A stretch of 34,018 nt of DNA from an uncultured Ruminococcus sp. (GCA_902785485.1 CACZZA010000014.1:1-34018); one strand, 5' to 3'. Shown: positions 7,365 through 16,992, counted from the stretch's first letter. Notes: a model not told the origin generated them from the sequence alone. Numbers and translations are program-made.

Positions 7365-8840
7365 CTATCGCCGGTTGAGGAAACGTCCGCGTTTCTGCGA
7401 GCCGAAGTATTCCTCCTCCGCGAGCTGAAGTTCGTCGAACGCCTCGGTGAAGGCGTTTTCGTTCTCTCTTTGTCTGTCGTCGTTTTCGCGTATCTCGGTC
7501 TGTATCTCGCGAAGCTGTTCGACAAGAATATCGATCTCGCTCTTTTCCGTTCCGTCTGCGTTGACGGGAGATACGTGAGTAGCCTCGTCAAGATCGGTCG
7601 AATACGAATGAGAAAGGTAGAGCGAGAGCTTCGCGCAGACGGGACCAATCAGCTCGTACAGGAAGCTCGACGACAGTATGATCGTTTGCAGACTGCCGCC
7701 TGTATCCGGTCCGAGCGACCGCACGCACAAGGCGGCAAGTCCTATCGCGACCCCTGCCTGAGGGATGAGCGCAAGTCCGAGATAGTTTCGCACCTCCCTG
7801 CTCTTTCCGGTGACAAGGCAACCGATCCACGCGCCGGAATACTTGCCCGCTATACGAACGGCAAAGTAGACGATGCCGATCGTGAGGAGCGAGTATTTTC
7901 CCATCGCTCCGGACGCTCCCACGAGCGTGGAAAGGTCAAAATTGAGTCCCGAACGCACGAAGAACAAGAGCAGGAGAGGCGGCGAAAAGTAGTTAAGCTG
8001 TTTGAACAGGCGGTCGTCGTCCGAAATGTTGATATAGACCGTCCCCATCGCCATACACCCGAGCAGCGGCGACACGTCGAAGAAAACGCAGATACCGCAG
8101 AACAGGAACAGGACCCCGACGGAGACGATAAGACGGTTGTCCGTCGAACGCTTGCCCGGCGGCATCAGGAGCATCATCAGAAACGCAAATCCGCCTCCGA
8201 GCAGGAGCATCAGAATATTTTTTACTATCGGCATTACGATCGACCCGACCGTGGCTCCCTGCGAGGGGTCGGTCAAAGTCACGGCGAGGGAGATCGAAAG
8301 GCTGTATGCGACGAGCCCGACGACGTCGTCCATAGCGACGACCTGCAGCAGTGTCTCGACAAAATCGCCCTTTGCCCGTGTCTGCCGTATCGTCATCATC
8401 GTGGAAGCCGGAGCCGTGGACGCGGCAAGCGCCGAGAGGACGAGCGAGAACGGGAAGTTCATCCCGAGGATGAAATACGTCGTGACGAACACGAATACCG
8501 ACGCTATCAAAGCCTCGAACAGAGTGATGACGAACGACTTGCCTCCGCTTTTTTTCAACGTCGAAAACTTGAAGAATTCTCCGACCGAAAAAGCGATGAA
8601 CGCAAGCGCGATATCCGCAAGAAAGTCCGTTCCGCGTATGAAGTCACGCGGGATGAGATCGAGAACGTACGGTCCGATCAATACACCCGTGATTATGTAC
8701 GCAGTCACGTTCGGCAGCTTCAGTTTTTTTGTGATCCGCGTCATCGCAAATCCGAGGAACAGCATCAAGGCGACCGAAATGATGACTCCGGCGAGCGCTG
8801 ACGTCGAACCGAGACGGGAATACAGTTTTTCAAGGCGCAT
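7365..8840 (-). CDS. CPA2-type cation:proton antiporter (Kef/NapA-like)
   Basis: 491 residues from the ATG at 8840, which has AAAGGAAG upstream; a longer frame to 8909 lacks a ribosome site. About twelve membrane helices are visible, starting with STSALAGVIISVALMLFLGF and including the LPNVTAYIITGVLIGPYVLD segment typical of CPA2 and a helix with ALAASTAPASTMMTI. The last roughly 90 residues are charged and partly coiled coil (LVEQLREIQTEIRENDDRQR). There is no TrkA-N/RCK domain, so it is not a complete Kef channel. It should exchange Na+ or K+ for H+ across the membrane. It is first in an operon with the MgtC-like gene and divergent from a LysR gene. Confidence 0.93.
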   Translation of the reverse strand: MRLEKLYSRLGSTSALAGVIISVALMLFLGFAMTRITKKLKLPNVTAYIITGVLIGPYVLDLIPRDFIRGTDFLADIALAFIAFSVGEFFKFSTLKKSGGKSFVITLFEALIASVFVFVTTYFILGMNFPFSLVLSALAASTAPASTMMTIRQTRAKGDFVETLLQVVAMDDVVGLVAYSLSISLAVTLTDPSQGATVGSIVMPIVKNILMLLLGGGFAFLMMLLMPPGKRSTDNRLIVSVGVLFLFCGICVFFDVSPLLGCMAMGTVYINISDDDRLFKQLNYFSPPLLLLFFVRSGLNFDLSTLVGASGAMGKYSLLTIGIVYFAVRIAGKYSGAWIGCLVTGKSREVRNYLGLALIPQAGVAIGLAALCVRSLGPDTGGSLQTIILSSSFLYELIGPVCAKLSLYLSHSYSTDLDEATHVSPVNADGTEKSEIDILVEQLREIQTEIRENDDRQRENENAFTEAFDELQLAEEEYFGSQKRGRFLNRR

Positions 8841-9015
8841 GGCGTGCTTCCTTTCATCATCCGTAAAAGAAAAAGTGTTGAATAAAAACGCAAAACGGCG
8901 CGTTTTCAAAAACCACTTGATTTTCGATGATATATATGATACACTAATTACATAAAAAAATAAAATTATATTTATTTTGTCATCGATAAATATTATTTAT
9001 AACAGGAGTTTTGAT
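8841..9015. promoter_or_regulatory. Divergent antiporter/LysR control region
   Basis: A 175-bp AT-rich region. A perfect 15-bp palindrome (ATAAATATTATTTAT) at 8986-9000 lies just upstream of the LysR ribosome site (ACAGGAG at 9002-9008) and is a candidate LysR site. On the minus strand a weak AATAAA/ATGATA pair (plus-strand letters, 8959-8964 and 8936-8941) with 17-bp spacing could be the antiporter promoter. Confidence 0.5.
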
Positions 9016-9915
9016 ATGCTGGATCAAAAGGTCGAAACCTTGCTCAACGTCGCAAAATACGGCAATTTCACAAAAGCGGCGGCGGAGATGTCGCTGACAC
9101 AGCCCGCGGTCAGCCATCACATAAAACAGCTCGAACAAGAGCTGGGCGTCACGATATTCTCACGCAAGCGCGGAGAGCTTTCCCTTACGGAATACGGAAA
9201 AATAGTCGTGGAATACGCCACGCGGATGAACAGTCTGAACGAACGCCTGCTCGAAGTACTGTCAGACAAGGAAAACAGCGTGAGAAGGCTCCGCATCGGC
9301 GTCACGCACACTGCGGAGAGCAATCTGATCGCCGAGGTCATAGCGCGTTACGGAAACGAAAATCCCAACATTATCATAACGATAATCACAGAGAGCATAA
9401 AAAATCTTTATGCTATGCTTGAAAACTATGAGATTGATTTTGCGATCGTCGAGGGCGGATCCGGGAATGAACGCATAAACAGTCTGCTCCTCGACACGGA
9501 CTACCTTGTCTGCGCGTGCGCGAACGAAAATCCGATCTCGCGCCAGGCGCTCGTGACAATCGACGATCTTCGCAAGCAGAGGCTTATCCTGCGCCTGCCC
9601 AAATCCGGGACGATCAATCTGTTCGTATCAAGCCTCGAAAGCATCAACCGTTCGATAGACGAATTCAACGTTTTTCTCGAGGTCGACAACATAGACACGA
9701 TAAAGACGCTGATAAGAAAAGACCTCGGTGTTTCGATCCTGCCCAAGAGCGCGTGCATGGACGAGGTCAGAAAGCAGAAGATGACCGTTCTTCCGATAGA
9801 AAATCTGTCGATGGCGCGGGAAACCAACCTTATTTATCTTAAAGATTTTTCGCACGTTTCTCTTCTTCGCGACATTACGAAGCTCTATGCGAAGATCTCA
9901 AAAAACCTTAAATAA
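9016..9915 (+). CDS. LysR-family transcriptional regulator
   Basis: 299 residues from the ATG at 9016, which has ACAGGAG 7 nt upstream; an in-frame start 39 nt earlier has none. Residues about 1-60 are the winged HTH (FTKAAAEMSLTQPAVSHHIK). Residues about 90-295 are the periplasmic-binding-like effector domain. It is transcribed away from the antiporter-MgtC operon, the classic arrangement for a LysR protein that controls its divergent neighbour. The effector cannot be told from sequence. The radC gene follows after 14 nt, so it may be co-transcribed. Confidence 0.94.
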   Translation: MLDQKVETLLNVAKYGNFTKAAAEMSLTQPAVSHHIKQLEQELGVTIFSRKRGELSLTEYGKIVVEYATRMNSLNERLLEVLSDKENSVRRLRIGVTHTAESNLIAEVIARYGNENPNIIITIITESIKNLYAMLENYEIDFAIVEGGSGNERINSLLLDTDYLVCACANENPISRQALVTIDDLRKQRLILRLPKSGTINLFVSSLESINRSIDEFNVFLEVDNIDTIKTLIRKDLGVSILPKSACMDEVRKQKMTVLPIENLSMARETNLIYLKDFSHVSLLRDITKLYAKISKNLK

Positions 9916-9929
9916 CGGAGGCTTTTCAG

Positions 9930-10616
9930 ATGTATGACAACGGGATCCACAAAGGGCACAGAGAAAGGCTGAAAGAACGTTTTCTCAACGAGGGACTCGA
10001 ACACTTTGAAGAGCATAACGTTCTTGAATTGCTCCTGTTTTTCGGAATACCTTACAAAGACACCAACGAGATCGCGCACGAACTTCTTAATCAATTCGGT
10101 TCGTTTTCGGGAGTTTTCGACGCGGATGTAACTTCACTTTCCAACATTCGCGGAATGACAAAAAACGCGGCGATACTTCTGAAATTGATACCTCCCCTTT
10201 CAAGAAGGTACGTTCTGGGGACCACGACCAACCCTTCGTCGGAACGTTACGACGGAGAAGCCGTCAAACTGTATTTGAAAAATCTGTTCCTGGGTGAGAA
10301 AAAAGAATGTATCTACGTCGTTTTATTCGACAAATCGTTCAACATCCTCCGCTCGGTCAGGATAACGGACGACAGAACGAGCGAAGTGCGTATGAATATG
10401 CGCATTCTCACCGAAAACGCCTTTGCCTGCTCGGCATACGGCTGCGCGATCGCGCACAATCATCCGGGCGGTACGGAGAAATCCTCGCTCGACGACGTCT
10501 ACTCGATGAACAAGATCAAGTACGTTCTTTCGGAGCTTGACATAACCCTGTACGGAAACTATATCGTCACAAAGGACAAGGTCGTCGAAAACCACGTTCT
10601 CGATCTGTTCCCGTGA
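9930..10616 (+). CDS. radC: RadC/JAB-domain protein
   Basis: 228 residues. The N-terminal part (about 1-80) holds a helix-hairpin-helix-like region (LSNIRGMTKNAAILLKLIPP). The C-terminal MPN/JAB domain has the metal motif AIAHNHPGGTEKSSLDD, matching the family's HxHPSGxxxPSxxD. RadC was once called a DNA repair protein, but its real function is unsettled. The ATG has CGGAGG upstream. The last bases are TGA, one of several genes here showing that TGA is a normal stop. Confidence 0.93.
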   Translation: MYDNGIHKGHRERLKERFLNEGLEHFEEHNVLELLLFFGIPYKDTNEIAHELLNQFGSFSGVFDADVTSLSNIRGMTKNAAILLKLIPPLSRRYVLGTTTNPSSERYDGEAVKLYLKNLFLGEKKECIYVVLFDKSFNILRSVRITDDRTSEVRMNMRILTENAFACSAYGCAIAHNHPGGTEKSSLDDVYSMNKIKYVLSELDITLYGNYIVTKDKVVENHVLDLFP

Positions 10617-10641
10617 TCTGACAAAATAAGCGCCCGAACCG

Positions 10642-10670
10642 TTGACAAGGCGGGATTTTTGTGGTATCTT
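10642..10670 (+). promoter_or_regulatory. Sigma-A promoter of the ACT-UPF0210 operon
   Basis: A perfect TTGACA at 10642-10647, 17-bp spacer, TATCTT at 10665-10670. The start codon of the ACT gene lies about 55 nt beyond the expected transcription start. Confidence 0.85.
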
Positions 10671-10731
10671 TTCAATCAGAAACAAACAAGAAACACAGCG
10701 GGACAAAAGTTCCGCATCGGAGGTAAAAACA

Positions 10732-11001
10732 ATGCAGGCTGTAATAAGCGTTACCGGTAAAGACAGCGTCGGCATCGTCGCCAAGGTCAGTGAAAAATGC
10801 GCGAAATACAACGTCAATATTTCAGACGTTTCGCAAACCGTCCTTCAGACTTATTTCGTTATGATAATGGTCGTGGATATAGCGAACATTTCCATCCCGT
10901 TCAACGATTTCGTCGACGAGATGGCGGCGCTCGGGCGTGAAAATCTGCTCGAGATCCACACGATGCACGAGGATATTTTCAATTCTATGCACAAGATCTG
11001 A
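10732..11001 (+). CDS. ACT-domain protein (UPF0237)
   Basis: 89 residues from the ATG at 10732, which has CGGAGG upstream; a frame open from 10642 starts inside the promoter and is not used. The whole protein is one ACT domain (AVISVTGKDSVGIVAKVSEK, then NVNISDVSQTVLQTYFVMIM). ACT domains bind amino acids or small effectors. It is 15 nt upstream of a UPF0210 gene, and these two families pair in many Firmicutes and archaea. A regulatory subunit for the partner is a reasonable inference, not shown. Confidence 0.93.
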   Translation: MQAVISVTGKDSVGIVAKVSEKCAKYNVNISDVSQTVLQTYFVMIMVVDIANISIPFNDFVDEMAALGRENLLEIHTMHEDIFNSMHKI

Positions 11002-11016
11002 AAAGGTGAAATAAAA

Positions 11017-12375
11017 ATGCTCAATATCCACGATATTCTCGAAACGATAAATATGATCAAGGACGAGAACCTCGACATCCGTACGGTGACGATGGGCATC
11101 TCACTCTTCGATTGCGTCAGCGAGGATGAAAACAGACTCAACGACAAAATCTACGACAAAATAACCAAAAGCGCGGAAAATCTCGTGTCCGAATGCTCCG
11201 AGATCGAAAAGCAGTACGGGATCCCGATCATAAACAAGCGCGTTTCGCTGACTCCGATCTCGCTCGTCGGCGGCGCTCTGCCTTCGGAAAGCTACGTCCG
11301 TCTGGCGAAAACTCTCGACCGCGCGGCGAAGACGCTCGGGATCAACTTCATCGGAGGCTTCGGCGCGCTCGTACAGAAGGGCATGACCCTCGGCGCCCGC
11401 AACCTCATCGAAGCGATCCCGCAGGCGCTTGCCGAAACGGAATTCGTCTGCTCGTCCGTCAACGTCGCCTCCACCAAAGCGGGGATCAATATGGACGCCG
11501 TCGCCGAAATGGGCAGGATCGTCAAAAAAGCGGCGTATCTCACCCGCGACCGCGACTCGCTCGGATGCGCCAAGTTCGTCGCGTTCGCCAACGTCCCGGA
11601 CGACAACCCGTTCATGGCGGGCGCATTCCACGGAGTCGGCGAAAACGAGAAGGTCATAAACGTCGGCGTCTCCGGTCCCGGAGTCGTCGCGAGCGCCATC
11701 AAACGCGCGGGCGACGTTCCGTTCGACGAGCTCGCCGAGGTCGTGAAAAAGACCGCGTTCAAGATCACCCGCGTAGGTCAGCTCGTCGCTCACGAGGCGT
11801 CGACCCGTCTCGGAGTACCGTTCGGCATCGTCGACCTTTCCCTCGCTCCCACCCCGGCGGTAGGCGACTCCGTCGCATACATACTCGAGGAGATGGGACT
11901 TGAAAAATGCGGCTGCCACGGCACGACAGCCGCGCTCGCTCTGCTCAACGACGCCGTTAAAAAAGGCGGAGTCATGGCGTCGAACCATGTCGGAGGACTC
12001 TCAGGCGCGTTCATTCCGGTTTCAGAGGACGCCGGAATGATAAGCGCCGCCGCGTCGGGCGCTCTCACCCTCGAAAAACTCGAGGCGATGACCGCCGTCT
12101 GCTCGGTCGGACTCGACATGATCGCAATTCCGGGAGACACTCCCGAGGACGTTATATCCGCCATCATTGCGGACGAGATCGCTATCGGCGTCATAAACAA
12201 CAAGACCACCGCCGTCCGCGTCATTCCGGCTTACGGCAAAAAGGAAGGCGACTCCGTCGTCTTCGGCGGGCTTCTCGGGGAAGCGCCGATAATGCGCGTG
12301 TCGACCTACTCTCCTTCGCGCTTCATATCCCGCGGCGGACGTATCCCCGCTCCGATCCACAGCCTGAAAAACTGA
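11017..12375 (+). CDS. UPF0210/DUF711 (PFL-like) family protein
   Basis: 452 residues, the usual length of the UPF0210 family, with conserved stretches [40 protein letters not shown] and [20 protein letters not shown]. The family has been linked to pyruvate-formate-lyase-like folds by structure, but no glycyl-radical motif is visible and its reaction is unknown. It is co-transcribed with the ACT-domain gene. A terminator hairpin lies 20 nt after its TGA stop. Confidence 0.92.
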   Translation: MLNIHDILETINMIKDENLDIRTVTMGISLFDCVSEDENRLNDKIYDKITKSAENLVSECSEIEKQYGIPIINKRVSLTPISLVGGALPSESYVRLAKTLDRAAKTLGINFIGGFGALVQKGMTLGARNLIEAIPQALAETEFVCSSVNVASTKAGINMDAVAEMGRIVKKAAYLTRDRDSLGCAKFVAFANVPDDNPFMAGAFHGVGENEKVINVGVSGPGVVASAIKRAGDVPFDELAEVVKKTAFKITRVGQLVAHEASTRLGVPFGIVDLSLAPTPAVGDSVAYILEEMGLEKCGCHGTTAALALLNDAVKKGGVMASNHVGGLSGAFIPVSEDAGMISAAASGALTLEKLEAMTAVCSVGLDMIAIPGDTPEDVISAIIADEIAIGVINNKTTAVRVIPAYGKKEGDSVVFGGLLGEAPIMRVSTYSPSRFISRGGRIPAPIHSLKN

Positions 12376-12394
12376 AAAGCAGATAAGAATAAGC

Positions 12395-12424
12395 GAGAGG
12401 GACTTTTTGAACAAAGTCCCTCTC
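12395..12424. terminator. Hairpin after the UPF0210 gene
   Basis: Perfect 12-bp arms (GAGAGGGACTTT) flank a 6-nt loop. There is no long T-run after it on the plus strand, but its position 20 nt after the stop codon fits termination. Confidence 0.7.
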
Positions 12425-12453
12425 ACGCTCTCTTCAAAAGCGTTAAAAACGGC

Positions 12454-12495
12454 AAAAAGCAAGAGGAAAGACAGTGTCGCCTCTTGCTTTTAGTC
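12454..12495. terminator. Bidirectional terminator between convergent genes
   Basis: Perfect 12-bp arms (AAAAGCAAGAGG and complement) around a 13-nt loop. T-rich tails are present on both strands, so it serves the minus-strand dockerin gene and backs up the plus-strand one. Confidence 0.85.
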
Positions 12496-12498
12496 TTT

Positions 12499-14433
12499 TT
12501 ACAGAATATCTTCCGACCAACCCTCATTTTCGCCGTACTGTGAAGCCGGAGCGGGACCGAGGATTATCGGTTTGCCGGTCAAAGGATCGTTGCCGGCAAA
12601 ATACTTTTTAAGTCTTATGATGTCAAGAGCAGTCACTTTCCCGTCTCCGTTGGCGTCGGCGCCCTTGCCTACCGTAACGGACGATATACCCGTCTTGGGA
12701 TCGGTCTCTGCGAAATATCTCTTGAGTCTGACTACGTCGTTGATCTCGACCGCACCGTTTGAGTCCGCGTCGCCCCAGATAAAGTCGCGCACGGTCACTT
12801 CATACGACAGTTCGAACGACATAAAATCTACTTTTACGTCGAATTTTCCCGCGGTATTGAAGTCCGGTCCGGTGATCGTGAGATCGGCGACGGAAAGCTC
12901 GACTTCGTCGTCGTTCTTAAGTATCACCTTTGCTTGGAGTCCTGTCGTGTCAAGCTCGCCTTCAAGCAGGTAGTCGGTCCTGACTTCTATCGCGTTCAGA
13001 AGGAACGATTTTATTGCGGTGCGCGGGATGCTGTTCGCGTCGGCGTAAGAAGCGGCTGCGCTGTTTTCACTGCAGACGATGACCGCGTTTCTGCACCTCA
13101 GTACGGCGTCATCTCCTATATCGGTCACGGAGTCCGGAATGAAGATATACTTAAGAGACGGCTTACGTTCGAAAGCGCGCGGGAGTATGGTCGTCGTTCC
13201 GTTCTTTACGACCGCGTATTCGGCTCCGCCCTTGAAGCGCAGGACCGCGCCCGCGTCGTCGTAGTTGACTCCGTCGGGAAGACTGCTCATCTCGGTCGTT
13301 TCAAACGTGAGCGTTTCCGACCAGTCCGAGAACAGATCGTCCGTTTCGGGCTGATAACAGAAGTAGCGGCAGCGGACCTCGATCTCGGTGTCGTCCTCTA
13401 TCGTCAGGTGCGCTCCGGTCGCGAGATGCAACAGCGGACATTCCATTTCGCCCGCTTTTATATCACGCTCCGCGTTTTGCATCTGGAGCCATTCCGCATC
13501 GCCTTTAACGCGGGCGTAGGTCTCGATAAAGAGGCTGCCGCCCTTTGCCGTCACTTTTGCGACGTTCTGTGCGAGCTCGTCCGGAACGGTCAGCGTGAAC
13601 GCGGCGACCGGACAGCCGTTGAAATCCCTGTCGGTCAGATAGAGAGACGTGATGACGGGAGCCTTAAGGTCTTCCTTCGTCACGGGGTCTGAGGAAGGAG
13701 CGTCCTTGCCGACAGCCGCGGCGTCCGACCAGTCGGAATAGTAATGTTTCTCGACAAGCTCTTCGTTTTCGGTATAACGCGCAGTGACGTCAAAACGCGC
13801 GCGGTAATAGACGGTGTGCTCGGTGTAGTCTATATACAGACTCATATCGCCGTCTCCCGCGTCTTTATATTCATACTGTCCTTCGTTCAGCTGATCCTTG
13901 AGGCCGGGAGTCTTCGTATCGGGATTTCCGTTGAACTCATCCTCGTTTATTCCCCTTGTGACCCATACATAGTTTGCGGTCACGGCCGGATAAAGCAATG
14001 CATCCACAACGTCCCACGGTCCGAGACGCATATGGTATTCTTCGTCATAGCCGGTCCCGTATTCGCCGTAGTCCCAGAACTCGTTGTAATGCCAGCCGGA
14101 GACCGCGTCCTCCACGTCGTCGACCGCCCAGTCGATCTGCGTGTTGATCCAGATATCGTCAAGTCCGTACTGCGCCAGAAACTCCTCCCTGGTCTCGTTT
14201 TCCCCCGCCTGCTCAAGCAACTCGAAGAATTCGGTGATCCCGTTGCCGAGACTGTAGGTGACGATCGTCGAGGTCGGCGAATCGCTGCCTTCCTGCCACT
14301 CGGCGTAGACGTAAGCGGGCGCTGAGAGCTCGAACGGCAGCTTGCTTTCGGCGACCGGAGCGGCGAACGCCGAGAGCGGCAGACAGCCGAGCGTCAGCAA
14401 AAGACAAATGACGAGCGATGTGATCCTTTTCAT
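12499..14433 (-). CDS. Secreted dockerin-containing protein with Ig-like and LRR segments
   Basis: 644 residues with a clear signal peptide (SLVICLLLTLGCLPLSAFAA). Residues about 30-250 and 260-380 are acidic, Trp/Tyr-rich and unassigned. Around 400-450 is a single BspA-type leucine-rich repeat (SLKYIFIPDSVTDIGDDAVL). Around 465-545 is a bacterial Ig-like (Big_3-type) domain. Around 548-620 is a type I dockerin: two calcium loops, GDADSNGAVEINDVVRLKRY and GADANGDGKVTALDIIRLKK. A short Gly/Pro tail follows. Dockerins bind cohesins in cellulosome-like assemblies; no cohesin or catalytic domain is visible here. Extracellular; role unknown. Confidence 0.85.
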   Translation of the reverse strand: MKRITSLVICLLLTLGCLPLSAFAAPVAESKLPFELSAPAYVYAEWQEGSDSPTSTIVTYSLGNGITEFFELLEQAGENETREEFLAQYGLDDIWINTQIDWAVDDVEDAVSGWHYNEFWDYGEYGTGYDEEYHMRLGPWDVVDALLYPAVTANYVWVTRGINEDEFNGNPDTKTPGLKDQLNEGQYEYKDAGDGDMSLYIDYTEHTVYYRARFDVTARYTENEELVEKHYYSDWSDAAAVGKDAPSSDPVTKEDLKAPVITSLYLTDRDFNGCPVAAFTLTVPDELAQNVAKVTAKGGSLFIETYARVKGDAEWLQMQNAERDIKAGEMECPLLHLATGAHLTIEDDTEIEVRCRYFCYQPETDDLFSDWSETLTFETTEMSSLPDGVNYDDAGAVLRFKGGAEYAVVKNGTTTILPRAFERKPSLKYIFIPDSVTDIGDDAVLRCRNAVIVCSENSAAASYADANSIPRTAIKSFLLNAIEVRTDYLLEGELDTTGLQAKVILKNDDEVELSVADLTITGPDFNTAGKFDVKVDFMSFELSYEVTVRDFIWGDADSNGAVEINDVVRLKRYFAETDPKTGISSVTVGKGADANGDGKVTALDIIRLKKYFAGNDPLTGKPIILGPAPASQYGENEGWSEDIL

Positions 14434-14594
14434 AATATGACCTCCGATATAATATACCGTTGATAAAGCATAATGATCATGTTTATAATATCATATCAAA
14501 TAATGGATGTCAAGAATAAAGTAAATATATTGACTGCATTTTCAAGCGTTTAAAGGCGTAAAAGAAAAAGGACTTTTTCAAGCCCTTTTCCGTT

Positions 14595-15269
14595 TCAAGT
14601 TATTATAAAAAACAAAATACAGATGAAGTGGCAAATACTGCCGAGCAGTACGAACAGGTGGAACATCGAGTGCATATAGCGCTTCTTCTTTCCGAGTCCG
14701 TAAAGCACCGCGCCGAGCGTGTAGGCGACGCCTCCGACGAAAAGCCACACGAGTCCGCCCGCGGGGATCGACTCGACCGCCGGCTTGACGGCGAAAACGA
14801 TGCACCAGCCGAGTCCGATATAACAGATCATCGACAGCTTCGAATACTTTTTGAGGTCGATAGCCGTGAAGACGATCGCCATAGCCGAGATCCCCCACAC
14901 GACGCCGAACAGCGCCCACCCCCATCCGGGAGATACCCGTCTTATCGCGCAGAGCGCGACGGGAGTGTACGTTCCGCTGATGAGCAGATAGATCGTACAG
15001 TGGTCGATCACCTGCATCACCTTTTTCGCGGTGTTTGGACGAAGTCCGTGGTAGACCGCGGACATCGTATAAAGAATTACCATCGACGCGCCGTATATCG
15101 CCGAAGAAACGACCGCCCATACGTCTCCGTATATCGCCGAAAAAACGACGCACAAAACGAGCGCGATGATACCGAATCCGCCTCCCACTATATGGGAGAC
15201 CATATTGAATATCTCCTCCCCCTTCGTGTAGTCGGGGAGGACTCTGTCTTTTAACTTGATCCTTTTCAT
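14595..15269 (-). CDS. trhA: PAQR/hemolysin III family membrane protein
   Basis: 224 residues with seven predicted helices. The family signature is visible: YTKGEEIFNMVSHIVGGGFG at the start, YHGLRPNTAKKVMQVIDHCT (the conserved S/Y-x-x-H near a metal site, with D-H in helix 3) and HSMFHLFVLLGSICHF at the end. The His and Asp residues form the metal site of PAQR proteins, which are linked to membrane homeostasis; the hemolysin name is historical. It lies 55 nt after fakA on the same strand, so it may share that transcript. The ribosome site is weak. Confidence 0.92.
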   Translation of the reverse strand: MKRIKLKDRVLPDYTKGEEIFNMVSHIVGGGFGIIALVLCVVFSAIYGDVWAVVSSAIYGASMVILYTMSAVYHGLRPNTAKKVMQVIDHCTIYLLISGTYTPVALCAIRRVSPGWGWALFGVVWGISAMAIVFTAIDLKKYSKLSMICYIGLGWCIVFAVKPAVESIPAGGLVWLFVGGVAYTLGAVLYGLGKKKRYMHSMFHLFVLLGSICHFICILFFIIT

Positions 15270-15324
15270 TCCGTGATACCGATAGAGTCTCGCGGCACGG
15301 AAATAATTCTCTGCCGCTGTGGGT

Positions 15325-16992
15325 TTATTCCGCTACGAGTACAAACGGATAAACGTCCTGCTTGCCCTCGATGAAATACGCCTCTATTTTCGGATGGTTC
15401 TGGTTCAGGAACGCCTTGAAGCTCTTTTTTTCGTCTTCTGTCAGGTCCTTACCGAAGAACACGGTCAGCATAAACTTCTCGCCGTCGTCGAATATCATAT
15501 CGACAAGGGAGTTCGCCGCGTTGGTCTTGCTCTTTTCGCTGACCATCATCGTCTTGCCGACGAAACCGATATAATCGCCCTTTCTGATCTCGACTCCGCC
15601 TATGTTGGCGTCGCGTATCGACGGCGAGATCATTCCGGTCGTGACCGACTTCATCGCGTCGTTCATCTGGTTTACGAGCGCCTCGGTCTCTTCTGACGGA
15701 TCTATGTAAGAAAGGGCGACGTAACCCATTCCTATATCCTTGCTCTCGATGACGACGATCTCAGCGTCCCCGTAGATCGAAGCCGCCTGCTTTGCCGCCA
15801 TTATGATATTTCCGTTGTTCGGGAAGACGAATATGGTTTCCGCCGCGACCTTTTCAAACGCTTCGATGAAATCGTTGGTCGAGGGATTCGACGTCTGTCC
15901 GCCGTCGACGATAACGTCGACGCCGATGTCGGTGAACGCCTGTTTGACTCCGTCGCCGGAACAGACCGCGACCGAGCCGTATTTTTTCTTTTCGGTCTTT
16001 TTCGCTTCTTCGGTGATGCTCTCGTGGTGCTGTACCGACATATTCTCGATCTTGAGAGTCAGAAATTCACCGAACTGACGGCAGAAAGCGAGGACCTTTT
16101 CGGGAGTCAGCGTGTGAACGTGGAGCTTGATTATCGATCCCGTGCGGAAAATGACTATCGAGTTGCCTCCTATGGAGGTCAGATAGTCGGAGATCACCTT
16201 GTAATCGAACGAATTTATATCGCATTTTGCGTTCTGGAGCTGGAGGAGCAGTTCGGTGCAGTAGCCGTACGTCATCTCGCTGTCGGGTCCGAACGACGAA
16301 ATATCGACGTCGGCGTTTGACGCGGGACGCGCTTCTTCGATGGCTTCGACCCCGATCTCTTCACCGTTAATGACTTTGACGAATCCCTCGAAAATATAGA
16401 GCAGACCCGCGCCGCCGGAGTCTATGACTCCCGCTTCCTTCAGCACCGGGAGCAGATCGGGAGTATGAGCAAGAGACTCGCGCATACCGGCTACGAGGTC
16501 GTCGAGCAGTTTTCCGAGCGTCGTTTCCCCGTTTATCCTTCCGCCGGCGTATTCGACAGACTCACGCGCCACGGTGAGGATCGTTCCCTCGGTCGGAGTC
16601 ATTACCGCCGAATACGCGGTCTTGACACCGGTTTTCAGCGCCTCGCCTAAAGAGACTATATCGGAGTTTTCATTTTCTCCGACTCCTTCCGCGATACCCG
16701 CGAAAAACTGAGACAGTATTACTCCGGAATTTCCGCGCGCGCCGAGAAGCATACCCTGAGACATGGTTTTCAGCACTTCGCCGAGCGAATCGCTGTCGGT
16801 CTTGGAAAGCCGGGAGACGCCGCCCTCGATAGTCATACGCATATTGTCTCCGGTGTCTCCGTCGGGAACGGGGAACACGTTGAGCTTATTCACTTCGTCT
16901 GCGTTTGCGCGAAGCATCGCGGCTCCGCCGAGCGCAAGTTTCTTGAAAAGACGTCCTCCGATGACTCGTACGTCCCTCAGATTCTGATCCAT
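15325..16992 (-). CDS. fakA: Fatty acid kinase FakA (DAK2 domain, YloV)
   Basis: 555 residues, the usual FakA length. The N-terminal DAK2 domain (about 1-210) shows the ATP/Mg site VFPVPDGDTGDNM, LLGARGNSGVILSQFFAGI and GVIDSGGAGLLYIFEGF. A central linker and a C-terminal DegV-like domain follow. FakA phosphorylates FakB-bound fatty acids to acyl phosphates for phospholipid synthesis. A fakB gene lies 23 nt upstream on the same strand, so kinase and carrier are made together. Confidence 0.95.
   Translation of the reverse strand: MDQNLRDVRVIGGRLFKKLALGGAAMLRANADEVNKLNVFPVPDGDTGDNMRMTIEGGVSRLSKTDSDSLGEVLKTMSQGMLLGARGNSGVILSQFFAGIAEGVGENENSDIVSLGEALKTGVKTAYSAVMTPTEGTILTVARESVEYAGGRINGETTLGKLLDDLVAGMRESLAHTPDLLPVLKEAGVIDSGGAGLLYIFEGFVKVINGEEIGVEAIEEARPASNADVDISSFGPDSEMTYGYCTELLLQLQNAKCDINSFDYKVISDYLTSIGGNSIVIFRTGSIIKLHVHTLTPEKVLAFCRQFGEFLTLKIENMSVQHHESITEEAKKTEKKKYGSVAVCSGDGVKQAFTDIGVDVIVDGGQTSNPSTNDFIEAFEKVAAETIFVFPNNGNIIMAAKQAASIYGDAEIVVIESKDIGMGYVALSYIDPSEETEALVNQMNDAMKSVTTGMISPSIRDANIGGVEIRKGDYIGFVGKTMMVSEKSKTNAANSLVDMIFDDGEKFMLTVFFGKDLTEDEKKSFKAFLNQNHPKIEAYFIEGKQDVYPFVLVAE

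Noticed and set aside
6837-8801. A 654-codon plus-strand frame opposite the antiporter
   Set aside because: It is extremely rich in Arg, Glu and Asp with no domain, and mirrors the well-supported antiporter gene.
11101-11988. A 295-codon minus-strand frame opposite UPF0210
   Set aside because: Charged low-complexity shadow of a conserved gene.
15085-15150. Near-repeat CGTATATCGCCGAA in the trhA gene as another duplication
   Set aside because: The copies differ, are separated and encode two SAIYG segments at positions where the family normally has similar residues.
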